Of a DNA stretch of 64,000 bases, positions 52,534-61,554 are shown piece after piece. How positions within the stretch are numbered: the first letter of the stretch is position 1; every line of letters begins with the position of its first letter. The notes below the pieces were generated by a model, which saw only the letters and a list, made by a program, of their open reading frames with translations, was not told the origin of the DNA and did not search any database. A program made the position numbers and the translations under genes. Location: the NCBI RefSeq assembly GCF_020400585.1, contig NZ_JAINVF010000006.1:186001-250000 (forward strand). The letters are read 5' to 3'. Origin of the DNA: Streptomyces sp. NK08204 (lineage in GTDB: Bacteria; Actinomycetota; Actinomycetes; Streptomycetales; Streptomycetaceae).

Positions 52534-54336
52534 ATGACACAAGTCGCCGACTACGTGCTGCAACGCCTCACCGAGTGGGGTGTCCAACGCGTGTACGGCT
52601 ATCCCGGTGACGGCATCAACGGACTGCTCGGCGCCTTCGACCGGGCCCAGGGCACACCCGAATTCATCCAGACGCGGCACGAGGAGATGGCTGCGTTCAT
52701 GGCCTGCGCCCATGCGAAGTTCACCGGCGAGGTCGGCTGCTGCACGGCGACCTCGGGGCCCGGCGCCGTTCATCTGCTGAACGGGCTGTACGACGCCAAG
52801 CTGGACCACCAGCCGGTGGTCGCCGTGGTCGGCCAGCAGAAACGGCTCTCCCTGGGTGCCCACTACCAGCAGGAGGTCGACCTGGAACGTCTTTTCGCGG
52901 ACGTCTCCGAGTTCTGCCAGATGGTCGTCCACCCGGGACAGGCCCGGCACGTCATCGACCGGGCCTTCAAGACCGCGCTGACCATGCGCGGTGTCGCGAC
53001 GATCATCATCCCGAACGACGTCCAGGAGGAGGACGCCCAGCCGTCACCGCCGAAGACGCACGGGTCGGTGTTCTCCAGCGTCGGCTGGAGCCGCCCCCGG
53101 GTGCTGCCCGACCCCGACGAGCTGCGCAAGGCCGCGGACGTCCTCAACGAGGGCACCAAGGTCGCCATGCTGGTGGGGCAAGGCGCGGCCAGGGCCCAGG
53201 AAGAAGTCGTCGAGGTCGCGGAGCTGCTCGGCGCCGGCGTCGCCAAGGCGCTGCTCGGCCGCGAGGTCCTCCCGGACGACCTGCCGTTCGTGACCGGGCC
53301 GATCGGTCTGCTCGGCAGCAAGGCGAGCGACAACATGATCCGGAAGTGCGACACCCTCTTCATGATCGGCAGCAGCTTCCCCTACTCGGAGTGGCTGCCG
53401 GACGAGGGCCAGGCCCGGGGCGTCGAGATCGACATCGACGGACGGATGATCGGCATCCGCTACCCCATGGACGCCCACCTCGTCGGCGACGCCAAGGAGA
53501 GCCTCCGCGCGCTGATCCCCCTCCTGCGACGCAAGACGGACCGCGGCTGGCGCGAGCAGGTCGAGAAGGACGTCCGTGAGTGGAACGACCTGTGCGAGCG
53601 GTGGGCGAGCCAGCACTTCGAGGGCACGATCAACCCGCAGGCCGTCGCCGCCGAGCTGTCGCCGCGTCTCCCCGACCACTGCATCCTCACGGCCGACTCC
53701 GGTTCGGGCACGAACTGGTGGGCACGCAACCTCAAGCTGCGCCAGGGTATGCGGGCGTCGCTGTCGGGGACGCTGGCCACGATGGGCCCCGGCACGCCGT
53801 ACGCGATCGCCGCGCGCTTCGCCCACCCGGACCGGCCGGTGATCGCCTTCGTCGGTGACGGGGCGTTCCAGATGAACGGCATGAACGAGATGATCACCGT
53901 CAGGCGGTATCTCGACCGGCTCTCCGGGCCCGCCCCCTTCATCTTCTGCGTGTTCAACAACCAGGACCTCAACCAGGTCACCTGGGAACAGCGCGCCATG
54001 GCCGGCGACCCGAAGTACCCCGCGTCCCAGGAGATCCCCGACATCCCCTACGCCGCTTACGCCCAGCTGATCGGCCTGAAGGGCATCGTCTGCGACGATC
54101 CGCACAAGCTCGGCGAGGCCTGGGACGAGGCACTGGCGTCCGACAAGCCGGTGGTGCTGGAGTTCAAGGTCGACAACGAGATCGCGCCGATCCCGCCGCA
54201 CATCACGAAGATGCAGGCCAAGAAGACCGCCATGGCCACGCTCCACGACCCGGAGAGGGTCGGCATCACCGCCAGGGGCGTACGGCAGAAGATCACCGAG
54301 TATGCCGAACACCTCCCCGGCCGGGGCCAGAAATGA
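52534..54336 (+). CDS. Thiamine-diphosphate enzyme (pyruvate oxidase/acetolactate synthase-like), copy 1
   Basis: The 600-residue protein has the three domains of POX/ALS-type enzymes: an N-terminal pyrimidine-binding domain with the catalytic Glu in [11 protein letters not shown] (residue 50), a central Rossmann domain, and a C-terminal diphosphate domain with GDGAFQMNG (441-449) and FNNQDL (NN at 475-476). Motif order fits pyruvate oxidase (PoxB-like); product and electron acceptor are unproven. TAGGAGA precedes the ATG. It overlaps the SDR gene by four bases. It is about 85-90 percent identical to the copy at 58589. Confidence 0.92.
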   Translation: MTQVADYVLQRLTEWGVQRVYGYPGDGINGLLGAFDRAQGTPEFIQTRHEEMAAFMACAHAKFTGEVGCCTATSGPGAVHLLNGLYDAKLDHQPVVAVVGQQKRLSLGAHYQQEVDLERLFADVSEFCQMVVHPGQARHVIDRAFKTALTMRGVATIIIPNDVQEEDAQPSPPKTHGSVFSSVGWSRPRVLPDPDELRKAADVLNEGTKVAMLVGQGAARAQEEVVEVAELLGAGVAKALLGREVLPDDLPFVTGPIGLLGSKASDNMIRKCDTLFMIGSSFPYSEWLPDEGQARGVEIDIDGRMIGIRYPMDAHLVGDAKESLRALIPLLRRKTDRGWREQVEKDVREWNDLCERWASQHFEGTINPQAVAAELSPRLPDHCILTADSGSGTNWWARNLKLRQGMRASLSGTLATMGPGTPYAIAARFAHPDRPVIAFVGDGAFQMNGMNEMITVRRYLDRLSGPAPFIFCVFNNQDLNQVTWEQRAMAGDPKYPASQEIPDIPYAAYAQLIGLKGIVCDDPHKLGEAWDEALASDKPVVLEFKVDNEIAPIPPHITKMQAKKTAMATLHDPERVGITARGVRQKITEYAEHLPGRGQK

Positions 54337-55472
54337 GCGGTCCGCGACAGGACGGCCCGCACCACGGCGCACAGGTCGTGGTGGTCACGGGCGCGAGCGC
54401 AGGCGTCGGCCGGGCCACTGCCCGCGCGTTCGGGGCGCGCGGAGCCGCGGTGGCGCTGCTGGCCCGTGGCCAGAAAGGCCTGGAGCAGGCCGCGCACGAC
54501 GTACGGATGGCCGGTGGGCAGGCCCTGCCCCTGGTGGTCGACGTCGCGGATCCCGAGCAGGTGGAGGCCGCCGCGCAGCAGGTGGAGGAGCAGCTCGGGC
54601 CGATCGACGTCTGGGTGAACGCCGCGTTCGCCACGCTGTTCGCCCCGGTCACAGAGATCCGCCCGGAGGAGCTGAAAAGGGCCACCGAGGTGACGTACCT
54701 CGGCTTCGTCCACGGCACCCAGGCTGCCCTGCGCCGCATGCTGCCCCGCGACCGGGGCACGGTCGTGCAGGTCGGCTCGGCCCTGGCCTACCGCAGTGTG
54801 CCGTTGCAGGCGGCCTACTGCGGTGCCAAGGCCGCGATCCGCGGTTTCACCGACGCCCTGCGCTGCGAGCTGAGGCACGACGGCAGCGGCGTGCGGGTGA
54901 CCACGGCCCACCTGCCGGGGCTCAACACCCCACAGTTCAGCTGGGTGCTGGCCAGGCTGCCGCGTCATCCACGGCCGGTCGCACCCGTCTACCAGCCAGA
55001 GGTCGCCGCCGAGGGCATCCTGTACGCGGCCGACCACCCGGAGCGGCGCGAGTACTGGATCGGCGGGTCCACGGTCGCCACCCTGCTGGGACAGCGCTTC
55101 GCAGCGGGCCTGCTGGAGAGATACCTGGCCCGGACCGGCTACGACTCGCAGCAGATGGACCAGCCCCTCGACCCCTCGCGCCCCGCCAACCTCTGGAAAC
55201 CGGTCGACGACACCGACGGCGCCGACCACGGACCGCACGGGATCTTCGACCAGGAGGCGCACTCCCGCAGTCTCCAGCTGTGGGCCTCCCGCCACCGGCG
55301 TGCGCTGGCGCTCGGCGCAGCCGCTGCGGGCGCCGCCGGCACGGCGCTCGCAGTGACCCTGAACCAGTTGTCTCAGCGCGGCAGTGCGCAGACGTCGTTG
55401 AGGCGGACCGCGCACTCCAGCAGAAGCGCGTGGACGAACGCCTGGGGCAGATTGCCGCGCAGCTGGCGCTGA
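54333..55472 (+). CDS. SDR family oxidoreductase coupled to the thiamine enzyme
   Basis: The 379-residue protein has a classical SDR core: [29 protein letters not shown] in place of NNAG, and the catalytic YCGAK. A C-terminal extension of about 130 residues includes a hydrophobic segment ([20 protein letters not shown]) that may anchor it to the membrane. The last 34 residues are low in third-position GC bias and read antisense over the GH15 gene for 100 bases, suggesting that the original stop was lost. ATG overlaps the upstream stop (54333-54336), so it works with the thiamine enzyme. Confidence 0.88.
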   Translation: MSGPRQDGPHHGAQVVVVTGASAGVGRATARAFGARGAAVALLARGQKGLEQAAHDVRMAGGQALPLVVDVADPEQVEAAAQQVEEQLGPIDVWVNAAFATLFAPVTEIRPEELKRATEVTYLGFVHGTQAALRRMLPRDRGTVVQVGSALAYRSVPLQAAYCGAKAAIRGFTDALRCELRHDGSGVRVTTAHLPGLNTPQFSWVLARLPRHPRPVAPVYQPEVAAEGILYAADHPERREYWIGGSTVATLLGQRFAAGLLERYLARTGYDSQQMDQPLDPSRPANLWKPVDDTDGADHGPHGIFDQEAHSRSLQLWASRHRRALALGAAAAGAAGTALAVTLNQLSQRGSAQTSLRRTAHSSRSAWTNAWGRLPRSWR

Positions 55473-57154
55473 CGCACGTCGTACTCCTCCGCGAACAGCC
55501 CGGACGGCCCGCAGGCCGCCCGGGTCCGTTCGAACCAGCGCAGTGCGCCCGCCCGGTCTCCGAGGCGGTCGGTGGCCAGTGCCATGGTGAAGCCGCACAG
55601 GAGGAAGGCCCCTTCGGCTTCACCCAGCGGGATCCCCGCGTGGCCGAAGCGGTAGACGTACCCGTCCCGAGCCAGCTGCTCCTCGACGAAGCGACGGGTG
55701 ATCGCGCTGCTCGGATCGTCGCTGGGAGGGCAGCCGCGCGCCAGGGGCGTCAGCAACGAGGCCTCCGGGCCGTCGTCGTCGGCGGCCCGCCGCCACCGGC
55801 CGTCGGCGCGCAGACAGCGGCGGCGGGTCTCCGTGAAGACGGCCTCCGCCAGCTCGGCGCACCGCTGCGCCTGCCGTCCCGGCAGCGCCTCGGCCACCTG
55901 TCGCAGACCGCAGACCACGCTCAGCCGGGACTGGGTCCACCACCGTTCGTCCAGCTCCCACAGGCCGGCGTCGGGCCTTCGCCAGTTGCGCTCCACCGCA
56001 TCGGCCGCGACCGTGACCGCCTGTTCCGCCTCCGGTGTGAGCCGGTCGTGGTGCGCGGCGGCGGCGAAGAGCTGAAGCACCTCCCCGAACGTGTCGAGCT
56101 GGAACTGGGAGGCCGCCCGGTTGCCGATCCGGTCGTTGCCCCCCGGGTAACCGGACAGGGGAAGCCCCTGCTCCTGCGGCACACGCCCGCCGTCGACGGT
56201 GTAGGCGGGGTGGAGGCCGTCGCCGTCGGCGAGGATGCGTTCGGCGGTGAAGCGCACGGTGCCGTCGAGCAGGTCGTGCGGGCCGTGCGCGGCGACCGCA
56301 AGGCCCGCGTAGCTCTGGTCGCGCAGCCAGGCGAAGCGGTAGTCGTAGCTGCGTCCGGTGTTCGCCCGTTCCGGCAAGGAGGTGGTGACGGCCGCGACCA
56401 TGCCCCCGGAGGAACTCGTCAGGCCGCGCAGGACGGCATAGGCGTGCCGGGCGTCGCGAGGCGCGGCCAGGGAGGAGCAGTCGGGCACGGCCCGTCGCCA
56501 GGCGTCCTCCGTCCGCGCCCACAGCGGGTCCGGGTCCAGCGCGGCGGTGCTCGCCCGTTCCGACAGCTCCAGGACGAGGTCTTGGCACTCGCCCTTGCGG
56601 AGCCGGAAGGCCCCGCGCAGCCCGGATTCAGGGTTCCAGGCCGCCCCGTGCGCTCCGCGGAGCCGGAGCCGCAGCCCGCCCGCCTCCGCGGTCCACACCG
56701 AACCCTCCAGGCGGGGGTCGCGCACCCGGCACGCCCCGAAGCCGGGCCGCGGCTCGAGCCTGAGCCGCAGCCGTGCCTCTCCCTGCTCCACACGCATCCG
56801 GCGCAGCAGCACCAGACGGTCCGGCGAGGCCGGCATCGCCAGCGCGTCCCGGCACTCGACCACGGCGTCCGCGGTCACCCAGCGGCTGACCCGGATCAGC
56901 GTGCCGTCCTCGTAGTAGCCGCCCCACACGTGCCACCGGTCCTCCGGCTCCACGCCGAAGAACCCGCCGCCGCCGATGAGGGAGGAGAACACCGCGTCAC
57001 TGTGCCAGCGCGGGGCGCACAGCCACACGATCCGGCCCTCGGGGTCCACCACGGCACCGCGTTCGCCGTCGGCGAGGACCGCGTACTCCCGCAGCACCCA
57101 CGGAGGGCAGAGGCCGTTCGCCACCCGTGCCGGCCTGTCCGCTCTGTCATCCAT
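55373..57154 (-). CDS. Glycoside hydrolase family 15 (glucoamylase/trehalase-like)
   Basis: The 593-residue protein has the GH15 plan: an N-terminal beta-sandwich domain ([20 protein letters not shown]) and an alpha/alpha toroid with [35 protein letters not shown] and GLFAEEYD. The last two contain the two catalytic glutamates. Cytoplasmic (no signal peptide), like the actinobacterial trehalases and glucodextranase-like members, so it probably cleaves trehalose or maltooligosaccharides. The ATG at 57154 has no strong ribosome site, and a hairpin-forming repeat lies directly ahead. Confidence 0.9.
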   Translation of the reverse strand: MDDRADRPARVANGLCPPWVLREYAVLADGERGAVVDPEGRIVWLCAPRWHSDAVFSSLIGGGGFFGVEPEDRWHVWGGYYEDGTLIRVSRWVTADAVVECRDALAMPASPDRLVLLRRMRVEQGEARLRLRLEPRPGFGACRVRDPRLEGSVWTAEAGGLRLRLRGAHGAAWNPESGLRGAFRLRKGECQDLVLELSERASTAALDPDPLWARTEDAWRRAVPDCSSLAAPRDARHAYAVLRGLTSSSGGMVAAVTTSLPERANTGRSYDYRFAWLRDQSYAGLAVAAHGPHDLLDGTVRFTAERILADGDGLHPAYTVDGGRVPQEQGLPLSGYPGGNDRIGNRAASQFQLDTFGEVLQLFAAAAHHDRLTPEAEQAVTVAADAVERNWRRPDAGLWELDERWWTQSRLSVVCGLRQVAEALPGRQAQRCAELAEAVFTETRRRCLRADGRWRRAADDDGPEASLLTPLARGCPPSDDPSSAITRRFVEEQLARDGYVYRFGHAGIPLGEAEGAFLLCGFTMALATDRLGDRAGALRWFERTRAACGPSGLFAEEYDVRQRQLRGNLPQAFVHALLLECAVRLNDVCALPR

Positions 57155-57165
57155 GGCACTCGGGT

Positions 57166-57189
57166 TTTCCCGGTCGTCCGGCCGGGAAA
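57166..57189. repeat. Inverted repeat 12 bases ahead of the GH15 start
   Basis: TTTCCCGG (57166-57173) and CCGGGAAA (57182-57189) are perfect arms around an eight-base loop. In the GH15 mRNA it would fold next to the start codon, so it could control translation, or it could be an operator. Confidence 0.4.
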
Positions 57190-57534
57190 CGACCGGCGGC
57201 GCAGCAGCGGCGCCGCCGGAACGGCTGCCGGTGTTCCCACGGGTGCTCCTCGGCCGCCGCAGCCCACGCGTCCTCCAGGTGCTCGGACCACCTGGGTGTC
57301 CACACGCCGGAGCTGCCGATCGGACGGGGACGCTCGCCAGCCGGTCCGCTCCGCCGGTTCCCGGCCCTTCCCGCGGTCCGACGCCCGTCCTCCTGGCCCC
57401 GCCCGGTCCGTCGTCAGCCGGACGGACCAGGCCCCGCGCCCGGTAGGACGGCCGGCCGGGTGAAATGTGCATAGGACAAACCCCCCGGGAAACCCAGCCG
57501 ATGCCCCGGCAGCCGACCAGGAGCAGAGGCTCAC
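57190..57534. other. Divergent gap between GH15 and the sigma-factor gene
   Basis: The 345-base stretch has no credible gene. I looked for the SigB-type GNNT-N14-16-GGGTAC pattern in front of both genes and found no convincing match. An AGGAGC-like site precedes the sigma-factor ATG at 57535. Confidence 0.4.
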
Positions 57535-59913
57535 ATGACTTCCCTCAGCACCCTTCGCCCACCGGTGACCCGCACCGCCGACGGCGCGCTGTCCTCCGAG
57601 CAGATCGACGAGCTCGTCGGAGGGATCAGCAGGCTGCCGTCGGGCCGGGCCCGGGACGCCGCCCGCGAGGACGCCATCCTCATGCTGCTTCCCCTGGCAC
57701 GCCGGATCGCCGCCAAGTACCGCAACATCGGCAAGGAGGAACAGGACGACCTGCTCCAGGTGGCCTGTCTGGGGCTGGTCAAGGCCATCGACGGCTACGA
57801 CCCCCACCGGGGCCACGCGTTCCTGTCGTACGCGGTGCCCTCGATCACCGGGGAGCTGAAGCGGCACCTGCGGGACCGGATCGGCCTGGTCAGGCTGCCG
57901 CGGTCCGTCCAGGAGGCACGACGAGAGATCAAGCACGTACGGCAGGAGCTCGAACAGCGGTGTCACGGACGCCCGCTCACGCAGACGCAGATCGCCCGTG
58001 CCTGTGGTCTGCCGGAGGATCTCGTCGCCGAGGCCCTGCGCTCCCATGGCGCGCTGCATCCCCGCTCGCTCGACGCACCACCGGACCGGACGGACAGTTC
58101 CGTGGCCGCCCTCAACGAAGTGATGGGGGAGTACCACGCCGGTCTCGAGGCCGCTGCCGAACGAGTGGATCTCATCCGGGCCCTGATGCAGTTCCCGGAC
58201 CGGGAACGGCGCATCCTCGTCCTGCGCTTCTTCCACGACCGCACCCAGCAGCAGATCGCGGCGGCCGTGGGTGTCTCGCAGATGCATGTGTCACGGCTGC
58301 TCGCCCGATGCCTGGCCCGACTGCGGCAGACGCTCGCGGATCCGGACCCCTCCGTCACCGTGGAGGAACCACGACCATCGAAGGACGCTGCGGCCCCTGC
58401 GGAGCCCGCGTGCGTCACCCCCGGCACCCGGCCCTCCGCCCCGCGCCCACGGACTCGACCGGTGCACCCGCCCGGGCACACGCGCGCTCGACCAAGCGGG
58501 CGCAAGAGGGTCGCCGTCTGTTTGCGTGACCTCGCCACGGGTCACCCAATGCCGACGGCAGAGGTGCGCGTCCGAGGGAGAGCACGTCATGACGCTGGTG
58601 GCCGACTACGTACTGCAACGCTTGCGGGAATGGGGGATCGAGCGGGTCTACGGCTATCCCGGCGACGGGATCAACGGGCTGCTCGGCGCCTTCGACCGGG
58701 CGAAGGGACAGCCGGAACTCATCCAGACGCGGCACGAGGAGATGGCTGCGTTCATGGCCTGTGCCCATGCGAAGTTCACCGGCGAGGTCGGCTGCTGCAC
58801 GGCGACCTCGGGGCCCGGCGCCGTTCATCTGCTGAACGGGCTGTACGACGCCAAGCTGGACCACCAGCCGGTGGTCGCCGTGGTCGGCCAGCAGAAGCGG
58901 CTCTCCCTCGGCGCGCACTACCAGCAGGAGATCCCCCTCGCCCAGCTGTTCGCGGACGTCTCCGAGTTCTGCCAGATGGTCGTGCATCCGGGGCAGGCCC
59001 GGCACGTCATCGACCGGGCCTTCAAGACCGCGCTGACCATGCGCGGTGTCGCGACGATCATCATCCCGGAGGACGTCCAGGAGGAGAAGGCCCAGCCGTC
59101 GCCGCCGAAGACGCACGGGTCGGTGTTCTCCAGCGTCGGCTGGAGCCGCCCCCGCCTGCTGCCCGACCCCGACGAGCTGCGCAAGGCCGCGGACGTCCTC
59201 AACGAGGGCACCAAGGTCGCCATGGTCATCGGTCAGGGTGCCGCACATGCCGAGAGCGAGGTCGTGGAGACGGCGGAGCTGCTGGGGGCCGGGGTCGCGA
59301 AGGCGCTGCTCGGGCGGGAGGTCCTCCCGGACGACCTGCCGTTCGTGACCGGTCCGATCGGTCTGCTCGGCAGCAAGGCCAGCGACAACATGATCCGGAA
59401 CTGCGACACGCTGCTCATGGTGGGCACGAGTTTCCCGTACGCGGAGTGGCTGCCGGACGAGGGCCAGGCCCGGGGTGTCGAGATCGACATCGACGGGCGG
59501 ATGATCGGCATCCGCTACCCCATGGACGCCCATCTCGTCGGCGACGCCAAGGAGACCCTCAAGGCCCTCCTGCCGCTGCTCGAACGCAAGCAGGAGCGCA
59601 CATGGCGGGAGCAGATCGAGAGGGACGTCCGCGAGTGGGACGCGATCTGCCAGAAGCGGGCCGGACAGCACTTCGGCGGCACCGTCAACCCGCAGGCGGT
59701 GGCGTCCGAGCTGTCGCCCCGGCTGCCGGACGGCTGCATCCTGACCGCCGATTCCGGCTCGGGGACGAACTGGTGGGCGCGGCATCTGAAGCTGCGCAAA
59801 GGCATGCGGGCGTCGCTGTCGGGGACGCTGGCCACGATGGGCCCGGGCACGCCGTACGCGATCGCCGCGCGCTTCGCCCACCCGGACCGGCCGGTGATCG
59901 CCTTCGTCGGTGA
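57535..59913 (+). CDS. SigB/SigF-type sigma factor whose frame runs on without a stop
   Basis: Residues 1 to about 275 are an alternative sigma factor of the SigB/SigF/WhiG group: region 2 (DLLQVACLGLVKAIDGYDPH, SYAVPSITGELKRHLRDR), region 3 (RPLTQTQIARACGLPEDLVA) and region 4 (ERRILVLRFFHDRTQQQIAA, VGVSQMHVSRLLARCLARLR). The real protein should end near 58370, where similarity stops. The frame instead remains open to 59913 (792 codons), the last part antisense-free but out of frame over the next gene with low-complexity Arg/Gly text. A frameshift or lost stop is likely. It would direct RNA polymerase to general-stress promoters. Confidence 0.7.
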   Translation: MTSLSTLRPPVTRTADGALSSEQIDELVGGISRLPSGRARDAAREDAILMLLPLARRIAAKYRNIGKEEQDDLLQVACLGLVKAIDGYDPHRGHAFLSYAVPSITGELKRHLRDRIGLVRLPRSVQEARREIKHVRQELEQRCHGRPLTQTQIARACGLPEDLVAEALRSHGALHPRSLDAPPDRTDSSVAALNEVMGEYHAGLEAAAERVDLIRALMQFPDRERRILVLRFFHDRTQQQIAAAVGVSQMHVSRLLARCLARLRQTLADPDPSVTVEEPRPSKDAAAPAEPACVTPGTRPSAPRPRTRPVHPPGHTRARPSGRKRVAVCLRDLATGHPMPTAEVRVRGRARHDAGGRLRTATLAGMGDRAGLRLSRRRDQRAARRLRPGEGTAGTHPDAARGDGCVHGLCPCEVHRRGRLLHGDLGARRRSSAERAVRRQAGPPAGGRRGRPAEAALPRRALPAGDPPRPAVRGRLRVLPDGRASGAGPARHRPGLQDRADHARCRDDHHPGGRPGGEGPAVAAEDARVGVLQRRLEPPPPAARPRRAAQGRGRPQRGHQGRHGHRSGCRTCRERGRGDGGAAGGRGREGAARAGGPPGRPAVRDRSDRSARQQGQRQHDPELRHAAHGGHEFPVRGVAAGRGPGPGCRDRHRRADDRHPLPHGRPSRRRRQGDPQGPPAAARTQAGAHMAGADREGRPRVGRDLPEAGRTALRRHRQPAGGGVRAVAPAAGRLHPDRRFRLGDELVGAASEAAQRHAGVAVGDAGHDGPGHAVRDRRALRPPGPAGDRLRR

Positions 59914-60388
59914 CGGGGCGTTCCAGATGAACGGCATGGCCGAGATGATCACCGTCAAGCGGTACCTGGACCGGCTGTCCGGCCCGGCACCGTTCGTCTT
60001 CTGCGTGTTCAACAACCAGGACCTCAACCAGGTCACCTGGGAACAGCGCGCCATGGCGGGCGACCCGAAGTTCCCCGGCTCGCAGTACATCCCCGACGTG
60101 CCCTACGCCAAGTACGCCGAGATGCTGGGCCTGAAGGGCATTCGCTGCGACAAGCCGAAGAAAGTCGGGAAGGCCTGGGACGAGGCCCTCGCCTCGAACG
60201 TTCCGGTGGTCCTGGAGTTCAAGGTGGACCAGGAGATCGCGCCGATCCCGCCGCACATCACGCTGGCGCAGGGCAAGAAGGCCGCCAAGGCCGCCGTACG
60301 CGATCCGGAGCGGGCGGGCATCGCCGCCAAGGGGGTGCGCCAGAAGCTCACCGAGGCGGCCGAGCACCTGCCCGGACGGCATTCATGA
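58589..60388 (+). CDS. Thiamine-diphosphate enzyme (pyruvate oxidase/acetolactate synthase-like), copy 2
   Basis: The 599-residue protein repeats copy 1 almost residue for residue: [18 protein letters not shown], the catalytic Glu in [21 protein letters not shown] and FNNQDLNQ. Differences cluster in residues 90-125, in the central domain and at the C-terminus. GAGGGAG precedes the ATG. Its stop overlaps the enolase-superfamily gene by four bases. The sigma-factor frame overlaps its first 1,325 bases. As for copy 1, pyruvate oxidase-like activity is likely but not proven. Confidence 0.92.
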   Translation: MTLVADYVLQRLREWGIERVYGYPGDGINGLLGAFDRAKGQPELIQTRHEEMAAFMACAHAKFTGEVGCCTATSGPGAVHLLNGLYDAKLDHQPVVAVVGQQKRLSLGAHYQQEIPLAQLFADVSEFCQMVVHPGQARHVIDRAFKTALTMRGVATIIIPEDVQEEKAQPSPPKTHGSVFSSVGWSRPRLLPDPDELRKAADVLNEGTKVAMVIGQGAAHAESEVVETAELLGAGVAKALLGREVLPDDLPFVTGPIGLLGSKASDNMIRNCDTLLMVGTSFPYAEWLPDEGQARGVEIDIDGRMIGIRYPMDAHLVGDAKETLKALLPLLERKQERTWREQIERDVREWDAICQKRAGQHFGGTVNPQAVASELSPRLPDGCILTADSGSGTNWWARHLKLRKGMRASLSGTLATMGPGTPYAIAARFAHPDRPVIAFVGDGAFQMNGMAEMITVKRYLDRLSGPAPFVFCVFNNQDLNQVTWEQRAMAGDPKFPGSQYIPDVPYAKYAEMLGLKGIRCDKPKKVGKAWDEALASNVPVVLEFKVDQEIAPIPPHITLAQGKKAAKAAVRDPERAGIAAKGVRQKLTEAAEHLPGRHS

Positions 60389-61527
60389 GCGGTGCGGGAC
60401 CGACGCTGGACGGGTGCCGGATCGAATCGGTCGACGTGCACGCCTTCGAACTGCCGACCGACGGCCCGGACGGCACCGAGGAGGACGGCACCCTGGAGTG
60501 GGACTCCACGACCATGGTCCTGGTCCGGGTGCATGCCGGCGGTCGTACCGGTCTCGGTTACACCTACGGGGACGTGTCGGTCGCCTCGTTCGTCGACTCC
60601 GAGCTGGCGGCGGTGCTGCAGGGCAAGGACATGACCTCGCCACCGGCCCTCTGGCACCTGATGGGACGGCAGATCCGCAACGCCGGCCGTCCGGGTGTCG
60701 GCGCCATGGCCGTCTCCGCGGTGGACGTGGCGCTGTGGGACCTCAAGGCGCGTCTGCTCCAGCTGCCGCTGGTCCACCTGCTCCCGGCGTACCACGACCG
60801 CGTGCCGGTGTACGGCAGCGGCGGGTTCACGAACTACTCGCTCGACCGCCTCACCGAGCAGCTCACCGGCTGGGTGGAGCAGGGGATCCCGCGCGTCAAG
60901 CTCAAGACCTCCCGGGACCCCGGGAGCGACCCGCAGCGCCTGACGGCCGTCCGTACGGCCGTCGGTGACGGGCCGGAGATCTTCACCGACGCCAACGGGG
61001 CACTGGGCCGCAAGCAGGCCTTGTACTGGGCGCGCCGGTTCCACGAGGAGTGGGACGTGCGGTGGTTCGAGGAGCCCGTCAGCTCCGCCGATCCGGCGGG
61101 CTTGCGCATGCTGCGCGAGCGGGGTCCCGAGCGGCTGGAGATCGCGGCGGGAGAGTACGCGTACACCGCACGGGACTTCGTCAACCTGGTCGAGGGCCCC
61201 GCCGTGGACTGTCTCCAGGCCGATGTCACCCGGTGCGGGGGCATCACCGGCGTGCTGGAGGCGGCCGGTCTGGCCGCGGCCCACCACCTGGATCTGTCCG
61301 CCCACTGCGCGCCGGCGGTCTCGGCCCATGCGTTCTGCGCCGTGCGCCGGCTGCGGCACCTGGAGTACTTCCACGACCATGTGCGGTTCGAACGCCTGCT
61401 GTTCGACGGCACGTTGCCGCCCGACGGCGGTGCCCTGAGCCCCGACACCGGCCGGCCGGGCCTCGGCCTGGAGGTCAAGTGGCCCGACGCCGAGCGCTAC
61501 CGCGTGTACGGGACGCGGACCACCTGA
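60385..61527 (+). CDS. Mandelate racemase/enolase superfamily enzyme
   Basis: The 380-residue protein shows the superfamily layout: capping domain, then a barrel with the base motif RVKLKTS, metal ligands in FTDANG, WFEEPV and AAGEYAY, and a conserved AHCAPAV near the end supplying the His region. Members racemise or dehydrate sugar acids or related carboxylates by abstracting the alpha proton. The substrate is unknown. ATG overlaps the upstream stop, so it works with thiamine enzyme copy 2. Confidence 0.9.
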   Translation: MSGAGPTLDGCRIESVDVHAFELPTDGPDGTEEDGTLEWDSTTMVLVRVHAGGRTGLGYTYGDVSVASFVDSELAAVLQGKDMTSPPALWHLMGRQIRNAGRPGVGAMAVSAVDVALWDLKARLLQLPLVHLLPAYHDRVPVYGSGGFTNYSLDRLTEQLTGWVEQGIPRVKLKTSRDPGSDPQRLTAVRTAVGDGPEIFTDANGALGRKQALYWARRFHEEWDVRWFEEPVSSADPAGLRMLRERGPERLEIAAGEYAYTARDFVNLVEGPAVDCLQADVTRCGGITGVLEAAGLAAAHHLDLSAHCAPAVSAHAFCAVRRLRHLEYFHDHVRFERLLFDGTLPPDGGALSPDTGRPGLGLEVKWPDAERYRVYGTRTT

Positions 61528-61554
61528 GCCGGCTGTGAAGGAGAGTTGAGACCG

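Noticed and set aside
54302..57463. A 1053-codon plus-strand open frame across the SDR and GH15 genes
   Set aside because: It is out of frame with the SDR and antisense to GH15, with no domain motif; a GC-driven artefact.
57190..57534. SigB-dependent promoters ahead of the sigma and GH15 genes
   Set aside because: No sequence matched both boxes with correct spacing.
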